Shown one piece after another: positions 6,773-14,606 of a stretch of DNA of 17,080 nucleotides. Position 1 is the stretch's first letter. Every line of letters starts with the position of its first letter. The stretch covers positions 1 through 17,080 of the forward strand of contig JAAZFB010000034.1 in assembly GCA_012511915.1 (NCBI GenBank). The letters are read 5' to 3'. The notes under the pieces were generated by a model. That model saw only the letters and a list, made by a program, of their open reading frames with translations, made no database searches and had not been told where the DNA came from. The DNA comes from Clostridiaceae bacterium. Lineage in GTDB: Bacteria > Bacillota > Clostridia > Monoglobales > Firm-18. A program made the translations under genes and the position numbers.

Positions 6773-7312
6773 ATGGCGAGAATGAAAGATTTTTATTATA
6801 AAGAAACTGTGCCGGCTCTGATAAAGAAGTTTAATTATAAAAATAATATGCAAGTCCCTAAACTTGAAAAAATTGTTGTTAATATGGGTGTTGGGGAAGC
6901 CAAAGAAGATGCTAAGGCAATGGATTCTGCAGTTAATGATTTAGCTATTATCACAGGTCAAAAGGCAATCGTTGCTAAAGCCAAAAAATCGGTGGCTGCG
7001 TATAAACTGCGCGTCGGGATGAATGTCGGTTGTAAAGTAACGCTGAGGGGCGATCGTATGTATGAATTTTTAGATAGATTGTTTAATATTGCCCTTCCTC
7101 GTGTAAGAGACTTTCGCGGTATAGATCCAAATTCTTTTGACGGTAGAGGTAATTATTCTTTTGGCATAAAAGAACAACTTATTTTTCCCGAAATTAATTA
7201 CGATAAGGTTGACAAAATAAGGGGCATGGATATCGCGTTTGTTACTACAGCAAATACTGACGAAGAGGCAAAAGAATTACTTTCGCTTATGGGTGCGCCC
7301 TTTAGGCAATAG
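6773..7312 (+). CDS. rplE: 50S ribosomal protein L5
   Basis: L5 binds 5S rRNA with L18 and forms a bridge to S13 at the central protuberance. The 179-residue product has the family length and carries the conserved MGVGEAKEDAK, LRVGMNVGCKVTLRG and GRGNYSFGIKEQLIFPEI segments. The ATG at 6773 follows AAAGGAGGAAA. Gene order is standard, and nothing unusual is seen. Confidence 0.97.
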   Translation: MARMKDFYYKETVPALIKKFNYKNNMQVPKLEKIVVNMGVGEAKEDAKAMDSAVNDLAIITGQKAIVAKAKKSVAAYKLRVGMNVGCKVTLRGDRMYEFLDRLFNIALPRVRDFRGIDPNSFDGRGNYSFGIKEQLIFPEINYDKVDKIRGMDIAFVTTANTDEEAKELLSLMGAPFRQ

Positions 7313-7373
7313 TGTATGCAGGTTGATATATTAAAATGTCATACGTATTTTTATATACGAGGAGGATTAACCA

Positions 7374-7559
7374 GTGGCAAAAAAGGCAATGATTTTAAAG
7401 CAGCAAAGAACCCCTAAATATACAGTTCGAGCTTATAATCGCTGCAAAATTTGCGGTAGGCCTCATGCCTATTTGCGCAAATACGGTATATGCAGGATTT
7501 GCTTTAGGGAACTTGCCCATGAAGGCAAAATACCCGGCGTGAAAAAAGCAAGTTGGTAA
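7374..7559 (+). CDS. rpsN: 30S ribosomal protein S14, zinc-binding type (type Z)
   Basis: S14 of the 30S head, needed for late assembly. The product is the short 61-residue zinc form with four cysteines at C24, C27, C40 and C43, unlike the longer cysteine-free S14. It starts with GTG at 7374 behind GAGGAGGAT. The gene for this form normally lies in the spc cluster of Gram-positive bacteria. Gaps of 61 nt before and 89 nt after are larger than average. The upstream gap holds a small CGTAT/ATACG hairpin (7344-7359), and the downstream gap a GGTAAA/TTTACC hairpin (7618-7633). Confidence 0.97.
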   Translation: MAKKAMILKQQRTPKYTVRAYNRCKICGRPHAYLRKYGICRICFRELAHEGKIPGVKKASW

Positions 7560-7648
7560 GATACGATGTTTTATGTAGCTTTAGTAAATTTTTATGTTAA
7601 TGGGTTGCCCTTATTGGGGTAAACTCTTTTACCGGAAGGAGGTTCATT

Positions 7649-8047
7649 ATGCAAACAACAGACCCTATAGCGGATATGTTAACAAGGATAAGAATTGCAA
7701 GCAAGGCCAAACATACAAGTGTTGACATCCCGGCATCTAATATGAAACGCTCAATAGCAAGGATTTTATTTGAGGAAGGTTATATTAAAAAATTCGAAGA
7801 TATTGAAGATAGCAGGCAGGGTAATATTAGAATTTGGCTTAAATACGGGGAAAGTAAGAGGCAAGTAATACTCGGATTGAAAAGGATTTCTAGACCGGGC
7901 TTACGTGTCTATGCTAACCGTGACGAATTACCAAGGGGTCTTAAAGGGCTTGGCATAGCTATAATTTCAACATCTAAGGGTGTTATGACGGATAAACAAG
8001 CAAGACGTGAGAATGTAGGCGGAGAGGTGCTTGCATTTATTTGGTAA
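7649..8047 (+). CDS. rpsH: 30S ribosomal protein S8
   Basis: S8 is a primary 16S-binding protein of the 30S platform; in E. coli it represses the spc operon. The 132-residue product begins MQTTDPIADMLTRIR and contains the conserved STSKGVMTDKQARRENVGGE segment followed by AFIW at the end. The ATG at 7649 follows GAAGGAGGT. The 89-nt upstream gap has only a short hairpin; I see no obvious mimic of the 16S S8 site. Confidence 0.97.
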   Translation: MQTTDPIADMLTRIRIASKAKHTSVDIPASNMKRSIARILFEEGYIKKFEDIEDSRQGNIRIWLKYGESKRQVILGLKRISRPGLRVYANRDELPRGLKGLGIAIISTSKGVMTDKQARRENVGGEVLAFIW

Positions 8048-8086
8048 GCTTTGCCCGGCAAAGCTATTATGTTGGAGGTGAAATGT

Positions 8087-8629
8087 ATGTCGCGAATTGG
8101 AAAGATGCCGATTGCAATTCCGGACAGCGTTGATTTTAAATTAGATGCACAAAACAATGTTACCGTTAAAGGTCCGGGTGGCACATTGTCACGGCAATTG
8201 CATAAGGATATGATAATAAAAACAGAGAATGCAACCGTTGTTGTTGAACGCCCGTCAGAGGCAAAAACTCACAAATCACTGCATGGGCTTACAAGGTCAC
8301 TTATTGCCAATATGGTTGAAGGGGTTACAAACGGGTATTCAAAAAAACTTGAAATCAACGGTGTTGGCTATCGTGCCCAAAAACAAGGGAATAAGCTGAC
8401 TCTTACAATCGGATATTCGCATCCGGTCGAAATGGAAGAGCCTGAGGGTATTACAATTGAAGTACCCGCTCCAAACCAGATTATTGTAAAAGGTACGGAC
8501 AAACAGGTAGTTGGTCAAGTAGCAGCGGAAATACGCTCAAAAAGACCACCGGAGCCGTACAAGGGAAAAGGCATTAAATATGTCGATGAGCATATCAGGC
8601 GCAAAGAGGGCAAAGCCGGGGCAAAATAA
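8087..8629 (+). CDS. rplF: 50S ribosomal protein L6
   Basis: L6 is a two-domain 50S protein near the factor-binding site and the sarcin-ricin loop. The 180-residue product has the family length, starts MSRIGKMPIAIP and carries the C-terminal signature PEPYKGKGIKY. The ATG at 8087 is preferred to an in-frame TTG at 8051 because TTGGAGGTG lies just before it and the family begins there. It follows rpsH by 39 nt. Confidence 0.97.
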   Translation: MSRIGKMPIAIPDSVDFKLDAQNNVTVKGPGGTLSRQLHKDMIIKTENATVVVERPSEAKTHKSLHGLTRSLIANMVEGVTNGYSKKLEINGVGYRAQKQGNKLTLTIGYSHPVEMEEPEGITIEVPAPNQIIVKGTDKQVVGQVAAEIRSKRPPEPYKGKGIKYVDEHIRRKEGKAGAK

Positions 8630-8673
8630 CTAAAATAAATGTCTTTATTTAACGGTAAAAAGGAGCAATTCAC

Positions 8674-9036
8674 ATGATTAATAAGAATAAAAGTAACATT
8701 GCACGAAAAAGACGTCATTTACGGGTTCGGAAAAGAATAAGCGGCACTGCTCTGTGCCCGCGTCTGAATGTTTACAGGAGCCTTAATAACATATATGCCC
8801 AAGTTATTGATGATGAAAAGGGTGTTACATTGGTGCAGGCATCTACCCTTGATAAGACACTTAAGGAAAGTAACGGGGGCAATAAAGATATCGCCGCTGC
8901 CATTGGCAAACTCGTCGCAGAAAGAGCGCTTTCGGCTGGAATAAAGCGCGTAGTATTCGATAGAGGCGGTTATTTATATCATGGACGTGTCAAAAGCCTT
9001 GCCGAGGGCGCACGTGAGGGCGGATTAGAATTTTAA
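8674..9036 (+). CDS. rplR: 50S ribosomal protein L18
   Basis: L18 binds 5S rRNA and helps anchor it in the central protuberance. The 120-residue product has a basic N-terminal tail, then the family segments RLNVYRSLNNIYAQVIDD, VVFDRGGYLYHGRVK and the end AREGGLEF. The ATG at 8674 follows AAAAAGGAGC. It sits 44 nt after rplF and 25 nt before rpsE. Confidence 0.96.
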   Translation: MINKNKSNIARKRRHLRVRKRISGTALCPRLNVYRSLNNIYAQVIDDEKGVTLVQASTLDKTLKESNGGNKDIAAAIGKLVAERALSAGIKRVVFDRGGYLYHGRVKSLAEGAREGGLEF

Positions 9037-9061
9037 TTACTATAATTAGGAAGGTGAGCTA

Positions 9062-9592
9062 ATGGCAAGAAGAATAGATCCGGCAACACTTGATATGCAA
9101 GAAAGAGTTGTTACGATTAATCGTGTCGCTAAGGTCGTCAAGGGTGGCAGAACATTTCGTTTTAGCGCACTTGTCGTTGTTGGTGATGAAAACGGACACG
9201 TCGGTGCCGGAATGGGGAAAGCTACCGAAATCCCTGACGCTATACGCAAAGGGATTGAAAATGCAAAAAAGAATATGATAACAGTTCCGATAATAGGGAC
9301 TACAATACCTCATGAAGTGATAGGTAAGCATTGTGCCGGAGAGGTTCTTATAAAGCCAGCTACAGAGGGTACCGGTGTTATCGCAGGAGGCTCTGCACGT
9401 GCTGTTTTGGAACTTGCGGGCATCAGGGATGTGCGTTCGAAATCTTTACGTTCTAACAATTCAAGAAATGTGGTTTATGCGACTTTGCAGGGTTTGGCTT
9501 CGCTTGACAATAGCGAGGGAGTTGCCAAAAGGCGCGGTATTAGCGTAGACCAGGTTTATAAAGGAAAAACAGACGAAACGATAAATGCCTGA
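9062..9592 (+). CDS. rpsE: 30S ribosomal protein S5
   Basis: S5 supports decoding accuracy and lies by the mRNA entry site. The 176-residue product has the N-terminal double-stranded RNA-binding-like domain, whose KGGR loop near residues 28-31 is the spectinomycin-related region and looks wild type, and the C-terminal domain with TGVIAGGSARAVLELAGI. The ATG at 9062 follows GGAAGGTGAG. A 72-nt gap with a clear stem-loop follows it. Confidence 0.97.
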   Translation: MARRIDPATLDMQERVVTINRVAKVVKGGRTFRFSALVVVGDENGHVGAGMGKATEIPDAIRKGIENAKKNMITVPIIGTTIPHEVIGKHCAGEVLIKPATEGTGVIAGGSARAVLELAGIRDVRSKSLRSNNSRNVVYATLQGLASLDNSEGVAKRRGISVDQVYKGKTDETINA

Positions 9593-9617
9593 ATAATAAA
9601 TTTTCATAATTAATCAC

Positions 9618-9649
9618 AGTCTGCCGCAACTTAATAATGTCGGCCGACT
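9618..9649 (+). promoter_or_regulatory. Stem-loop just before the rpmD ribosome binding site
   Basis: AGTC-T-GCCG (9618-9626) pairs with CGGC-C-GACT (9641-9649), two 4-bp helices separated by one T-C mismatch, over a 14-nt loop. The AAGGAGG site for rpmD begins at 9651, so the helix abuts it. It could affect rpmD initiation or mark an RNA processing point; no T tract follows, so termination is unlikely. Confidence 0.45.
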
Positions 9650-9664
9650 TAAGGAGGAAAAAAG

Positions 9665-9847
9665 GTGGCTAAAAAAATCAAGATAACTCTTATAAAGAGC
9701 ACTATCGGGCAACAAAAAGATCAAATAGCTACTGTAGCGGCACTGGGGTTGCATAAAGTCCGCAGTGAGGTTACACATAATGATACTCCTCAAATCAGAG
9801 GAATGGTCGATAAGGTAATGCATTTGGTATCGATTGAACAGATATAA
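9665..9847 (+). CDS. rpmD: 50S ribosomal protein L30
   Basis: L30 is a small 50S protein. The 60-residue product has the family opening (M)AKKIKITLIKS, the IGQQKDQIATVAALGL motif and HNDTPQIRGMVDKV in the second half. The start is GTG at 9665 with AAGGAGG (9651-9657) before it. It lies in standard spc order between rpsE and rplO. Confidence 0.95.
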   Translation: MAKKIKITLIKSTIGQQKDQIATVAALGLHKVRSEVTHNDTPQIRGMVDKVMHLVSIEQI

Positions 9848-9874
9848 CGCACAATAAAAAGGAGGTGTGGCAAA

Positions 9875-10315
9875 ATGAAACTAAGCGAATTGTCACCTGT
9901 TGCCGGTTCTGCTAAAGAAAGCAAGAGAAAAGGCAGAGGCCCTGGAAGTGGGAACGGTAAAACTGCCGGCAGAGGGCAGAAAGGGCAAAAAGCAAGAAGC
10001 GGTGGCGGTGTGCGTCCAGGTTTTGAAGGCGGTCAAATGCCTTTAACCCGACGATTACCTAAGCGTGGATTTACAAATATTTTTGCAAAGCAATATGTAG
10101 AAGTCAACATTGAAGATTTGAACAAATTTGATGCCGACACCGAGATAACTGCTCAATTTCTTAAAGAAAAAGGCGTTATTTCCAAAGTCAAAGATGGCAT
10201 TGTTATACTTGGTAGGGGAGAGCTTGAAAAAAGCTTGGTTGTAAAAGCCAAAAGGTTTTCAAAGACTGCACAAGAAAAAATCGCCAACGCCGGCGGAAAG
10301 GCAGAGGTGATATAA
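9875..10315 (+). CDS. rplO: 50S ribosomal protein L15
   Basis: L15 is a late-assembly 50S protein. The 146-residue product has the long Gly/Arg/Lys-rich N-terminal tail (RGPGSGNGKTAGRGQKGQKA, about residues 20-40) with GFEGGQMPLTRRLPKRGF after it, then a globular C-terminal domain. The ATG at 9875 follows AAAAGGAGGTG. It ends directly against the TTG start of secY, which suggests coupling. Confidence 0.97.
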   Translation: MKLSELSPVAGSAKESKRKGRGPGSGNGKTAGRGQKGQKARSGGGVRPGFEGGQMPLTRRLPKRGFTNIFAKQYVEVNIEDLNKFDADTEITAQFLKEKGVISKVKDGIVILGRGELEKSLVVKAKRFSKTAQEKIANAGGKAEVI

Positions 10316-11599
10316 TTGCTACAGACAATTAGAAACGCATGGAAGATACCAGACCTTAGAAGAAAGCTTTTATTTACCTTCTTTATGTTGTTAATCTTTC
10401 GTTTAGGTGCATTTGTACCTGTACCTTTTATCAGCAGAGAAGCAATGAAAGAGATGATTGCCAAAACCGGGGAGGGCTCATTGTTAAGTTTTCTTGACAC
10501 CTTTTCGGGGGGGTCTTTCAGTAATGCCACGATTTTTGCAATGAGCATTACACCATACATTAACGCGTCAATTATTATGAATTTGTTGACAGTTGCGATC
10601 CCTGCGCTTGAACGCCTTTCGAAGGAAGGCGAAGAGGGTAGGAAAAAGATTGCCCAATGGTCGCGTTATTTAACTGTGGTACTTGGATTCATTCAGGCAG
10701 TTGGCTTATACTTTACCTTAGCCAACTCAAGGGCCATTAATAATCCGGGTTGGGCAACAGGAATTACAATAGTATTGACATTCACCGCTGGTACTGCGTT
10801 TTTGATGTGGCTTGGGGAGCAAATAAATGAAAAAGGCATCGGCAACGGTATTTCATTGTTGATTTTTGCCGGTATAGTATCACGCGGACCTGTAATGGTA
10901 AGTACGCTTGTGGCAAGCTATAAAGCGGAAGCCATTAATGCTTTTACCCTTTTGGGAATTCTACTGGTTGCAGTTATTGTTATAGCAGTGGTGGTTGCAA
11001 TGAACAACGCCGAGCGGCGTCTACCTGTTCAATATTCGAAAAGGGTAGTCGGGCGTAAGATGTACGGTGGCCAAAGCACCCATATTCCCATAAAGGTATT
11101 GGCAGCCGGTGTTATTCCCATTATATTTGCAATGAGTATAATGGCATTCCCGGGCACACTTGCCGGCTTTTTTGGGAAAACCGAACAAAGCGGAGGCTTT
11201 ATAGGTCGGATTTTAGCTTTCCTATCGCCGTCTAGCACACTTTATTCGGTAGTATACTTTTTGCTTATAATTTTCTTCACATACTTTTACACTGCAATAC
11301 AGTTCAACCCGGTTGAAATTGCTAACAACATGAAACGTAACGGCGGTTTTATACCCGGTCTACGCCCGGGCAAACCCACAAGTGATTTCATATCAAAGGT
11401 GCTTTCGAGAATAACGATAGCGGGTGCGATTTTCTTGGGACTAATTGCTATATTCCCAATTGTAGCAACCAGAACAACCGGTATAAATATAAGTATCGGC
11501 GGTACATCTATCTTAATTGCGGTCGGTGTTGCATTGGATACTGTTAAGCAGTTGGAATCACAAATGTTGATGAGACATTACAAGGGTTTCTTAGAATAA
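10316..11599 (+). CDS. secY: Protein translocase subunit SecY
   Basis: SecY is the channel of the Sec translocon, working with SecE, SecG and SecA at the cytoplasmic membrane. The 427-residue product has the family length and about ten hydrophobic segments (roughly 18-36, 70-92, 117-135, 148-165, 178-190, 210-229, 261-280, 306-327, 365-385, 395-410). The conserved GEQINEKGIGNG lies at 157-168, and a large basic cytoplasmic loop at 231-260. The start is TTG at 10316, immediately after the rplO stop, with AGAGGTGA inside rplO. The order rplO-secY-adk-map is typical of Firmicutes. Confidence 0.97.
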   Translation: MLQTIRNAWKIPDLRRKLLFTFFMLLIFRLGAFVPVPFISREAMKEMIAKTGEGSLLSFLDTFSGGSFSNATIFAMSITPYINASIIMNLLTVAIPALERLSKEGEEGRKKIAQWSRYLTVVLGFIQAVGLYFTLANSRAINNPGWATGITIVLTFTAGTAFLMWLGEQINEKGIGNGISLLIFAGIVSRGPVMVSTLVASYKAEAINAFTLLGILLVAVIVIAVVVAMNNAERRLPVQYSKRVVGRKMYGGQSTHIPIKVLAAGVIPIIFAMSIMAFPGTLAGFFGKTEQSGGFIGRILAFLSPSSTLYSVVYFLLIIFFTYFYTAIQFNPVEIANNMKRNGGFIPGLRPGKPTSDFISKVLSRITIAGAIFLGLIAIFPIVATRTTGINISIGGTSILIAVGVALDTVKQLESQMLMRHYKGFLE

Positions 11600-11616
11600 T
11601 TTTAACGGAGAGGCTT

Positions 11617-12255
11617 ATGAATATACTGATAATGGGCGCACCCGGAAGTGGGAAAGGAACCCAATCTGTATCATTAATAAAAAGACTTAACATTCCGGCT
11701 ATTTCCACAGGCGCAATGGTGCGCGATGCGATATCAAAAGGTAGTCCTGTCGGTAAGCGCGCCGAGGCATTTGCAAATAGTGGGGCTTTGGTGCCGGATG
11801 ATGTTATGATAGATGTGGTATTAGAGCGGCTTGGTATGTCAGATTGTAAAGACGGTTATATACTTGACGGTTTTCCGCGCACCCTGCCACAAGCACAAGC
11901 AATGGACAAAGCGGGTATACGCACGGACATTGCAATTTTCATGGACGTACCCGAAGAAGTTGTTATAAAACGGCTCAGCGGGCGACGTGTATGTGGGAAA
12001 TGCGGGGCGATTTATCATATTAGTTCACTGCCGTCTAAAAAAGGCGAAATATGCGAAAGCTGTGATACGCCTTTGGTGGTAAGGGATGACGATAAACCTT
12101 TGACGATTAAAAAACGGCTTGAGGTCTATAATCAACAAACCGGTCCGGTTATACAATACTATCGTCAAAAAGGTTTGCTACTGACAGTGGACGCGGATAA
12201 TGATGCAGAAAGCATATCTGATTATATTATAGGGGCAATCGGGCATAGAAAATGA
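11617..12255 (+). CDS. adk: Adenylate kinase, zinc-binding LID type
   Basis: Cytoplasmic adenylate kinase (ATP + AMP = 2 ADP). The 212-residue product has the P-loop GAPGSGKGT at 7-15, the AMP/phosphate-binding DGFPRT at 84-89, and a long LID with four cysteines (C126, C129, C146, C149) that form the structural zinc site typical of Gram-positive enzymes. The ATG at 11617 follows ACGGAGAGG. It is 17 nt after secY and overlaps map by 4 nt (ATGA), so the two are coupled. Confidence 0.97.
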   Translation: MNILIMGAPGSGKGTQSVSLIKRLNIPAISTGAMVRDAISKGSPVGKRAEAFANSGALVPDDVMIDVVLERLGMSDCKDGYILDGFPRTLPQAQAMDKAGIRTDIAIFMDVPEEVVIKRLSGRRVCGKCGAIYHISSLPSKKGEICESCDTPLVVRDDDKPLTIKKRLEVYNQQTGPVIQYYRQKGLLLTVDADNDAESISDYIIGAIGHRK

Positions 12256-13004
12256 TAACTATTAAATCAGCAAAAGAAATTGTAAAAATGCAAAAGGCCG
12301 GAGAAATAGTAGCCTTTGCACACAGGGCGGTGGCGGATGCAATTTGCATCGGAATCAGCACCGAAGAGCTTGATAGAATTGCATATAACGCGATTATATC
12401 AAAAGGGGCACAACCTTCATTTTTAAATTATAACGGATACCCAAGCAGTATATGTGCCTCAATAAATGATGTGGTCATACATGGTATACCATCGAACACT
12501 ATTGTTTTAAAAGAGAGAGATATTGTCAGCATTGACATTGGTGCCTATTATGACGGGTATCACAGCGACAGAGCTGTAACACACGGGGTTGGTACAATTT
12601 CGGAGACTGCGAAGTTACTAATACAGACGGCTGAAAATGCTTTTTATGCGGGGATTGACAATGCAAGGGAAGGGCAGCGCATAAGTGATATTTCGGCGGC
12701 AATACAGCGATATGTCGAACGTAAAGGGTTTTCTGTAGTTAAAGACTTTGTGGGGCACGGCATAGGCACGGCATTACATGAAAAACCCGATGTACCCAAT
12801 TTTGTGTCACCCGGTAAGGGGCTTAGGTTATATCGGGGAATGACTATAGCGGTTGAGCCGATGATTAATGTCGGAAGATCAAACGTGCGAATATCAAAGG
12901 ACGGTTGGACCGTTACCACAATCGATGGTTCTCTGTCGGCGCATTATGAACACTCAATCGCAATTACCGGTGCAGAGCCACTGCTGCTTACAGTGGAGAG
13001 ATAG
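12252..13004 (+). CDS. map: Methionine aminopeptidase, type I
   Basis: Removes the initiator methionine from nascent proteins using two metal ions. The 250-residue product has all expected ligands at type I spacing: D95, D106, H169, E202 and E233, with the substrate-side H77 also present. No N-terminal zinc-finger or SH3-binding extension is found, so it is the short class Ia form. The ATG overlaps the end of adk by 4 nt. It precedes the KOW gene by 16 nt. Confidence 0.97.
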   Translation: MITIKSAKEIVKMQKAGEIVAFAHRAVADAICIGISTEELDRIAYNAIISKGAQPSFLNYNGYPSSICASINDVVIHGIPSNTIVLKERDIVSIDIGAYYDGYHSDRAVTHGVGTISETAKLLIQTAENAFYAGIDNAREGQRISDISAAIQRYVERKGFSVVKDFVGHGIGTALHEKPDVPNFVSPGKGLRLYRGMTIAVEPMINVGRSNVRISKDGWTVTTIDGSLSAHYEHSIAITGAEPLLLTVER

Positions 13005-13020
13005 AATGGAGTGACTATTT

Positions 13021-13308
13021 TTGGATACAAATCCCGGCGATATTGTTTATTCTAAGGCTGGGCGCGATAAGGCAGGTTTTTTTGTCGTCATGGCGACAGA
13101 TGGAGAGTATGCGCTGATTTGCGATGGCAAAAAGCGTAAGATTGATAAGCCCAAGCGAAAGAAGATTAAACATTTAAAACTTGGTGTAGGATATTCCGAT
13201 TTTATCGCTAATAAGTTAGCGGTTGACGAAAGGGTTACAAATTTAGAAGTGCGCCGCGAGCTGAGTGAATTTAATAAAACGGATATTCAAAACGAGGGAG
13301 GGGATTAA
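13021..13308 (+). CDS. KOW-domain RNA-binding protein (L14e-like)
   Basis: A 95-residue basic protein. The first half reads like a KOW/SH3-like barrel as in eukaryotic-type L14e/L6e/L27e (GDIVYSKAGRDKAGFFVVM, residues 6-24), followed by a Lys/Arg-rich KRKIDKPKRKKIKHLKLG stretch and an acidic tail. Proteins of this type are commonly encoded between map and infA in Clostridia; their role is poorly defined, and ribosome or rRNA binding is inferred from fold and context. The start is TTG at 13021. It lies 16 nt after map and 1 nt before infA, so it is tightly embedded in the operon. Confidence 0.85.
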   Translation: MDTNPGDIVYSKAGRDKAGFFVVMATDGEYALICDGKKRKIDKPKRKKIKHLKLGVGYSDFIANKLAVDERVTNLEVRRELSEFNKTDIQNEGGD

Positions 13309-13309
13309 T

Positions 13310-13528
13310 ATGGCAAAGGATGATGTGTTAGAAATAGTAGGTAAGGTTTTAGAGGCCTTGCCAAACGCAATGTTCAATGTAGAGTTGACCAACGGACATA
13401 AAATACTTGCCCATATTTCCGGAAAACTACGTATGAACTATATTCGGATATTGCCCGGGGATAAAGTCACTGTTGAAATATCACCATATGATTTAACAAA
13501 AGGAAGAATTACTTGGCGGGCAAAATAA
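13310..13528 (+). CDS. infA: Translation initiation factor IF-1
   Basis: IF1 binds the 30S A site during initiation. The 72-residue product has the family length and an S1-like OB fold; the stretches VLEALPNAMFNVEL and GHKILAHISGKLRMNYIRIL are close to the consensus, ending PYDLTKGRITWR. The ATG at 13310, behind GAGGGAGGGG, gives MAKDD, the usual start; an in-frame ATG at 13265 lies inside the KOW gene. A 73-nt gap follows, holding a short direct repeat AGCCAATAG (13530-13538 and 13546-13554) and nothing else that I can assign. Confidence 0.97.
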   Translation: MAKDDVLEIVGKVLEALPNAMFNVELTNGHKILAHISGKLRMNYIRILPGDKVTVEISPYDLTKGRITWRAK

Positions 13529-13601
13529 CAGCCAATAGCAGTTAAAGCCAATAGAACATTACGGTTTTATGCACAGTATCTGCGAAGAAGGGAGCAAAAC
13601 T

Positions 13602-13715
13602 ATGAAGGTAAGAGCATCAGTTAAAAAAATATGTGAGAAATGTAAAATTATTAAACGCAAAGGGCAAATCATGATAATATGCGAAAACCCTAAGCATAAA
13701 CAGCGACAAGGGTAA
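13602..13715 (+). CDS. rpmJ: 50S ribosomal protein L36, zinc-binding type
   Basis: L36 is the smallest 50S protein, a 37-residue zinc ribbon here. The sequence opens MKVRASVKKICEKCKIIKRK and ends NPKHKQRQG, with the zinc ligands C11, C14, C27 and H32 all present (C+ form). The ATG at 13602 follows GAAGAAGGGAGC. It sits in its usual place between infA and rpsM. A structured 107-nt gap follows. Confidence 0.96.
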   Translation: MKVRASVKKICEKCKIIKRKGQIMIICENPKHKQRQG

Positions 13716-13719
13716 TAAT

Positions 13720-13777
13720 AAAAATGACGGTAGAAGCAACACACTTTGCGCAGCTGCTTGTGCCGATTATCATTTTT
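13720..13777 (+). promoter_or_regulatory. Large imperfect stem-loop between rpmJ and rpsM
   Basis: AAAAATGA (13720-13727) pairs with TCATTTTT (13770-13777). Inside, CGG/CCG (13728-13730/13763-13765) and AAGCA/TGCTT (13734-13738/13755-13759) continue the helix with an ATTA bulge and a TAG/GTG internal loop. It lies 45 nt before rpsM, the first gene of the alpha operon. The A-stem-T layout could act as a weak terminator in either direction or as an attenuator. In E. coli the S4 site of the alpha operon lies in this position, but no resemblance to that pseudoknot was recognised. Confidence 0.45.
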
Positions 13778-13822
13778 CCTTTATATAGTTAGCATAGAAA
13801 AAACACGGAGGTGAAAAGGTTA

Positions 13823-14191
13823 ATGGCAAGAATTTCAGGTGTCGACTTACCAAATGATAAACGGGTTGAAATTGGTTTAACCAGTATATTTGGAATAGGT
13901 CAAAGCAGTTCAAAAAAGATATTAACAAAAGCAGGGGTAAGCCCTGATATAAGGGTTAAGGATTTAAGCGACAGTGAAGTCGCTGCAATTCGTGGAACGA
14001 TAGACCACGACTTTAAAGTGGAGGGCGATTTGCGTCGTGAAGTTGCCCTTAATGTAAAGCGATTGCAGGAAATAGGATGCTATCGTGGCATTCGTCATAG
14101 AAAAGGTCTTCCTGTTAGAGGACAGCGCACCAAAACCAACGCTAGGACACGAAAAGGACCTAAGAGGTTAGTAGGGGCTAAAAAGAAATAA
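13823..14191 (+). CDS. rpsM: 30S ribosomal protein S13
   Basis: S13 of the 30S head, contacting P-site tRNA and L5. The 122-residue product begins MARISGVDLPNDKRVEIGL and contains a helix-two-turn-helix region (GIGQSSSKKILTKAGV) and the basic C-terminal tail RGQRTKTNARTRKGPKR. The ATG at 13823 matches the family start; the GTG at 13811 is part of the GGAGGTG ribosome binding site (13807-13813). rpsK follows after 16 nt. Confidence 0.97.
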   Translation: MARISGVDLPNDKRVEIGLTSIFGIGQSSSKKILTKAGVSPDIRVKDLSDSEVAAIRGTIDHDFKVEGDLRREVALNVKRLQEIGCYRGIRHRKGLPVRGQRTKTNARTRKGPKRLVGAKKK

Positions 14192-14207
14192 GTATAGGAG
14201 TGATGAT

Positions 14208-14606
14208 ATGGCAAAGGCAGATGTTAAGCGAAGGACAACAAAGAGACGGGAACGGAAGAATATAGAAAAAGGCGCGGCACATATACGCAGCACCTTTAAT
14301 AATACATTAGTAACTATAACAGATGTTATGGGAAACGCTATTTCGTGGGCGAGCGCCGGTGGACTCGGTTTTCGCGGTTCAAGAAAAAGCACTCCTTTTG
14401 CGGCTCAAATGGCAGCGGAAGTAGCCGCCAAAGCTGCTATGGAGCATGGAATGAAATCGATAGAGGTCTATGTCAAGGGCCCCGGCTCCGGCAGGGAAGC
14501 AGCTATTAGGGCGCTCCAATCCGCCGGGCTTGAAGTTAACATGATAAAGGATGTAACACCCATTCCTCATAACGGGTGTCGCCCACCTAAAAGAAGAAGG
14601 GTATAA
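14208..14606 (+). CDS. rpsK: 30S ribosomal protein S11
   Basis: S11 of the 30S platform near the mRNA exit. The 132-residue product has a basic N-terminal tail, the conserved IRSTFNNTLVTITD and GPGSGREAAIRALQSAGL segments, and the typical C-terminal end HNGCRPPKRRRV. The ATG at 14208 follows ATAGGAGTG. A structured 94-nt gap then leads to rpsD. Confidence 0.97.
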   Translation: MAKADVKRRTTKRRERKNIEKGAAHIRSTFNNTLVTITDVMGNAISWASAGGLGFRGSRKSTPFAAQMAAEVAAKAAMEHGMKSIEVYVKGPGSGREAAIRALQSAGLEVNMIKDVTPIPHNGCRPPKRRRV

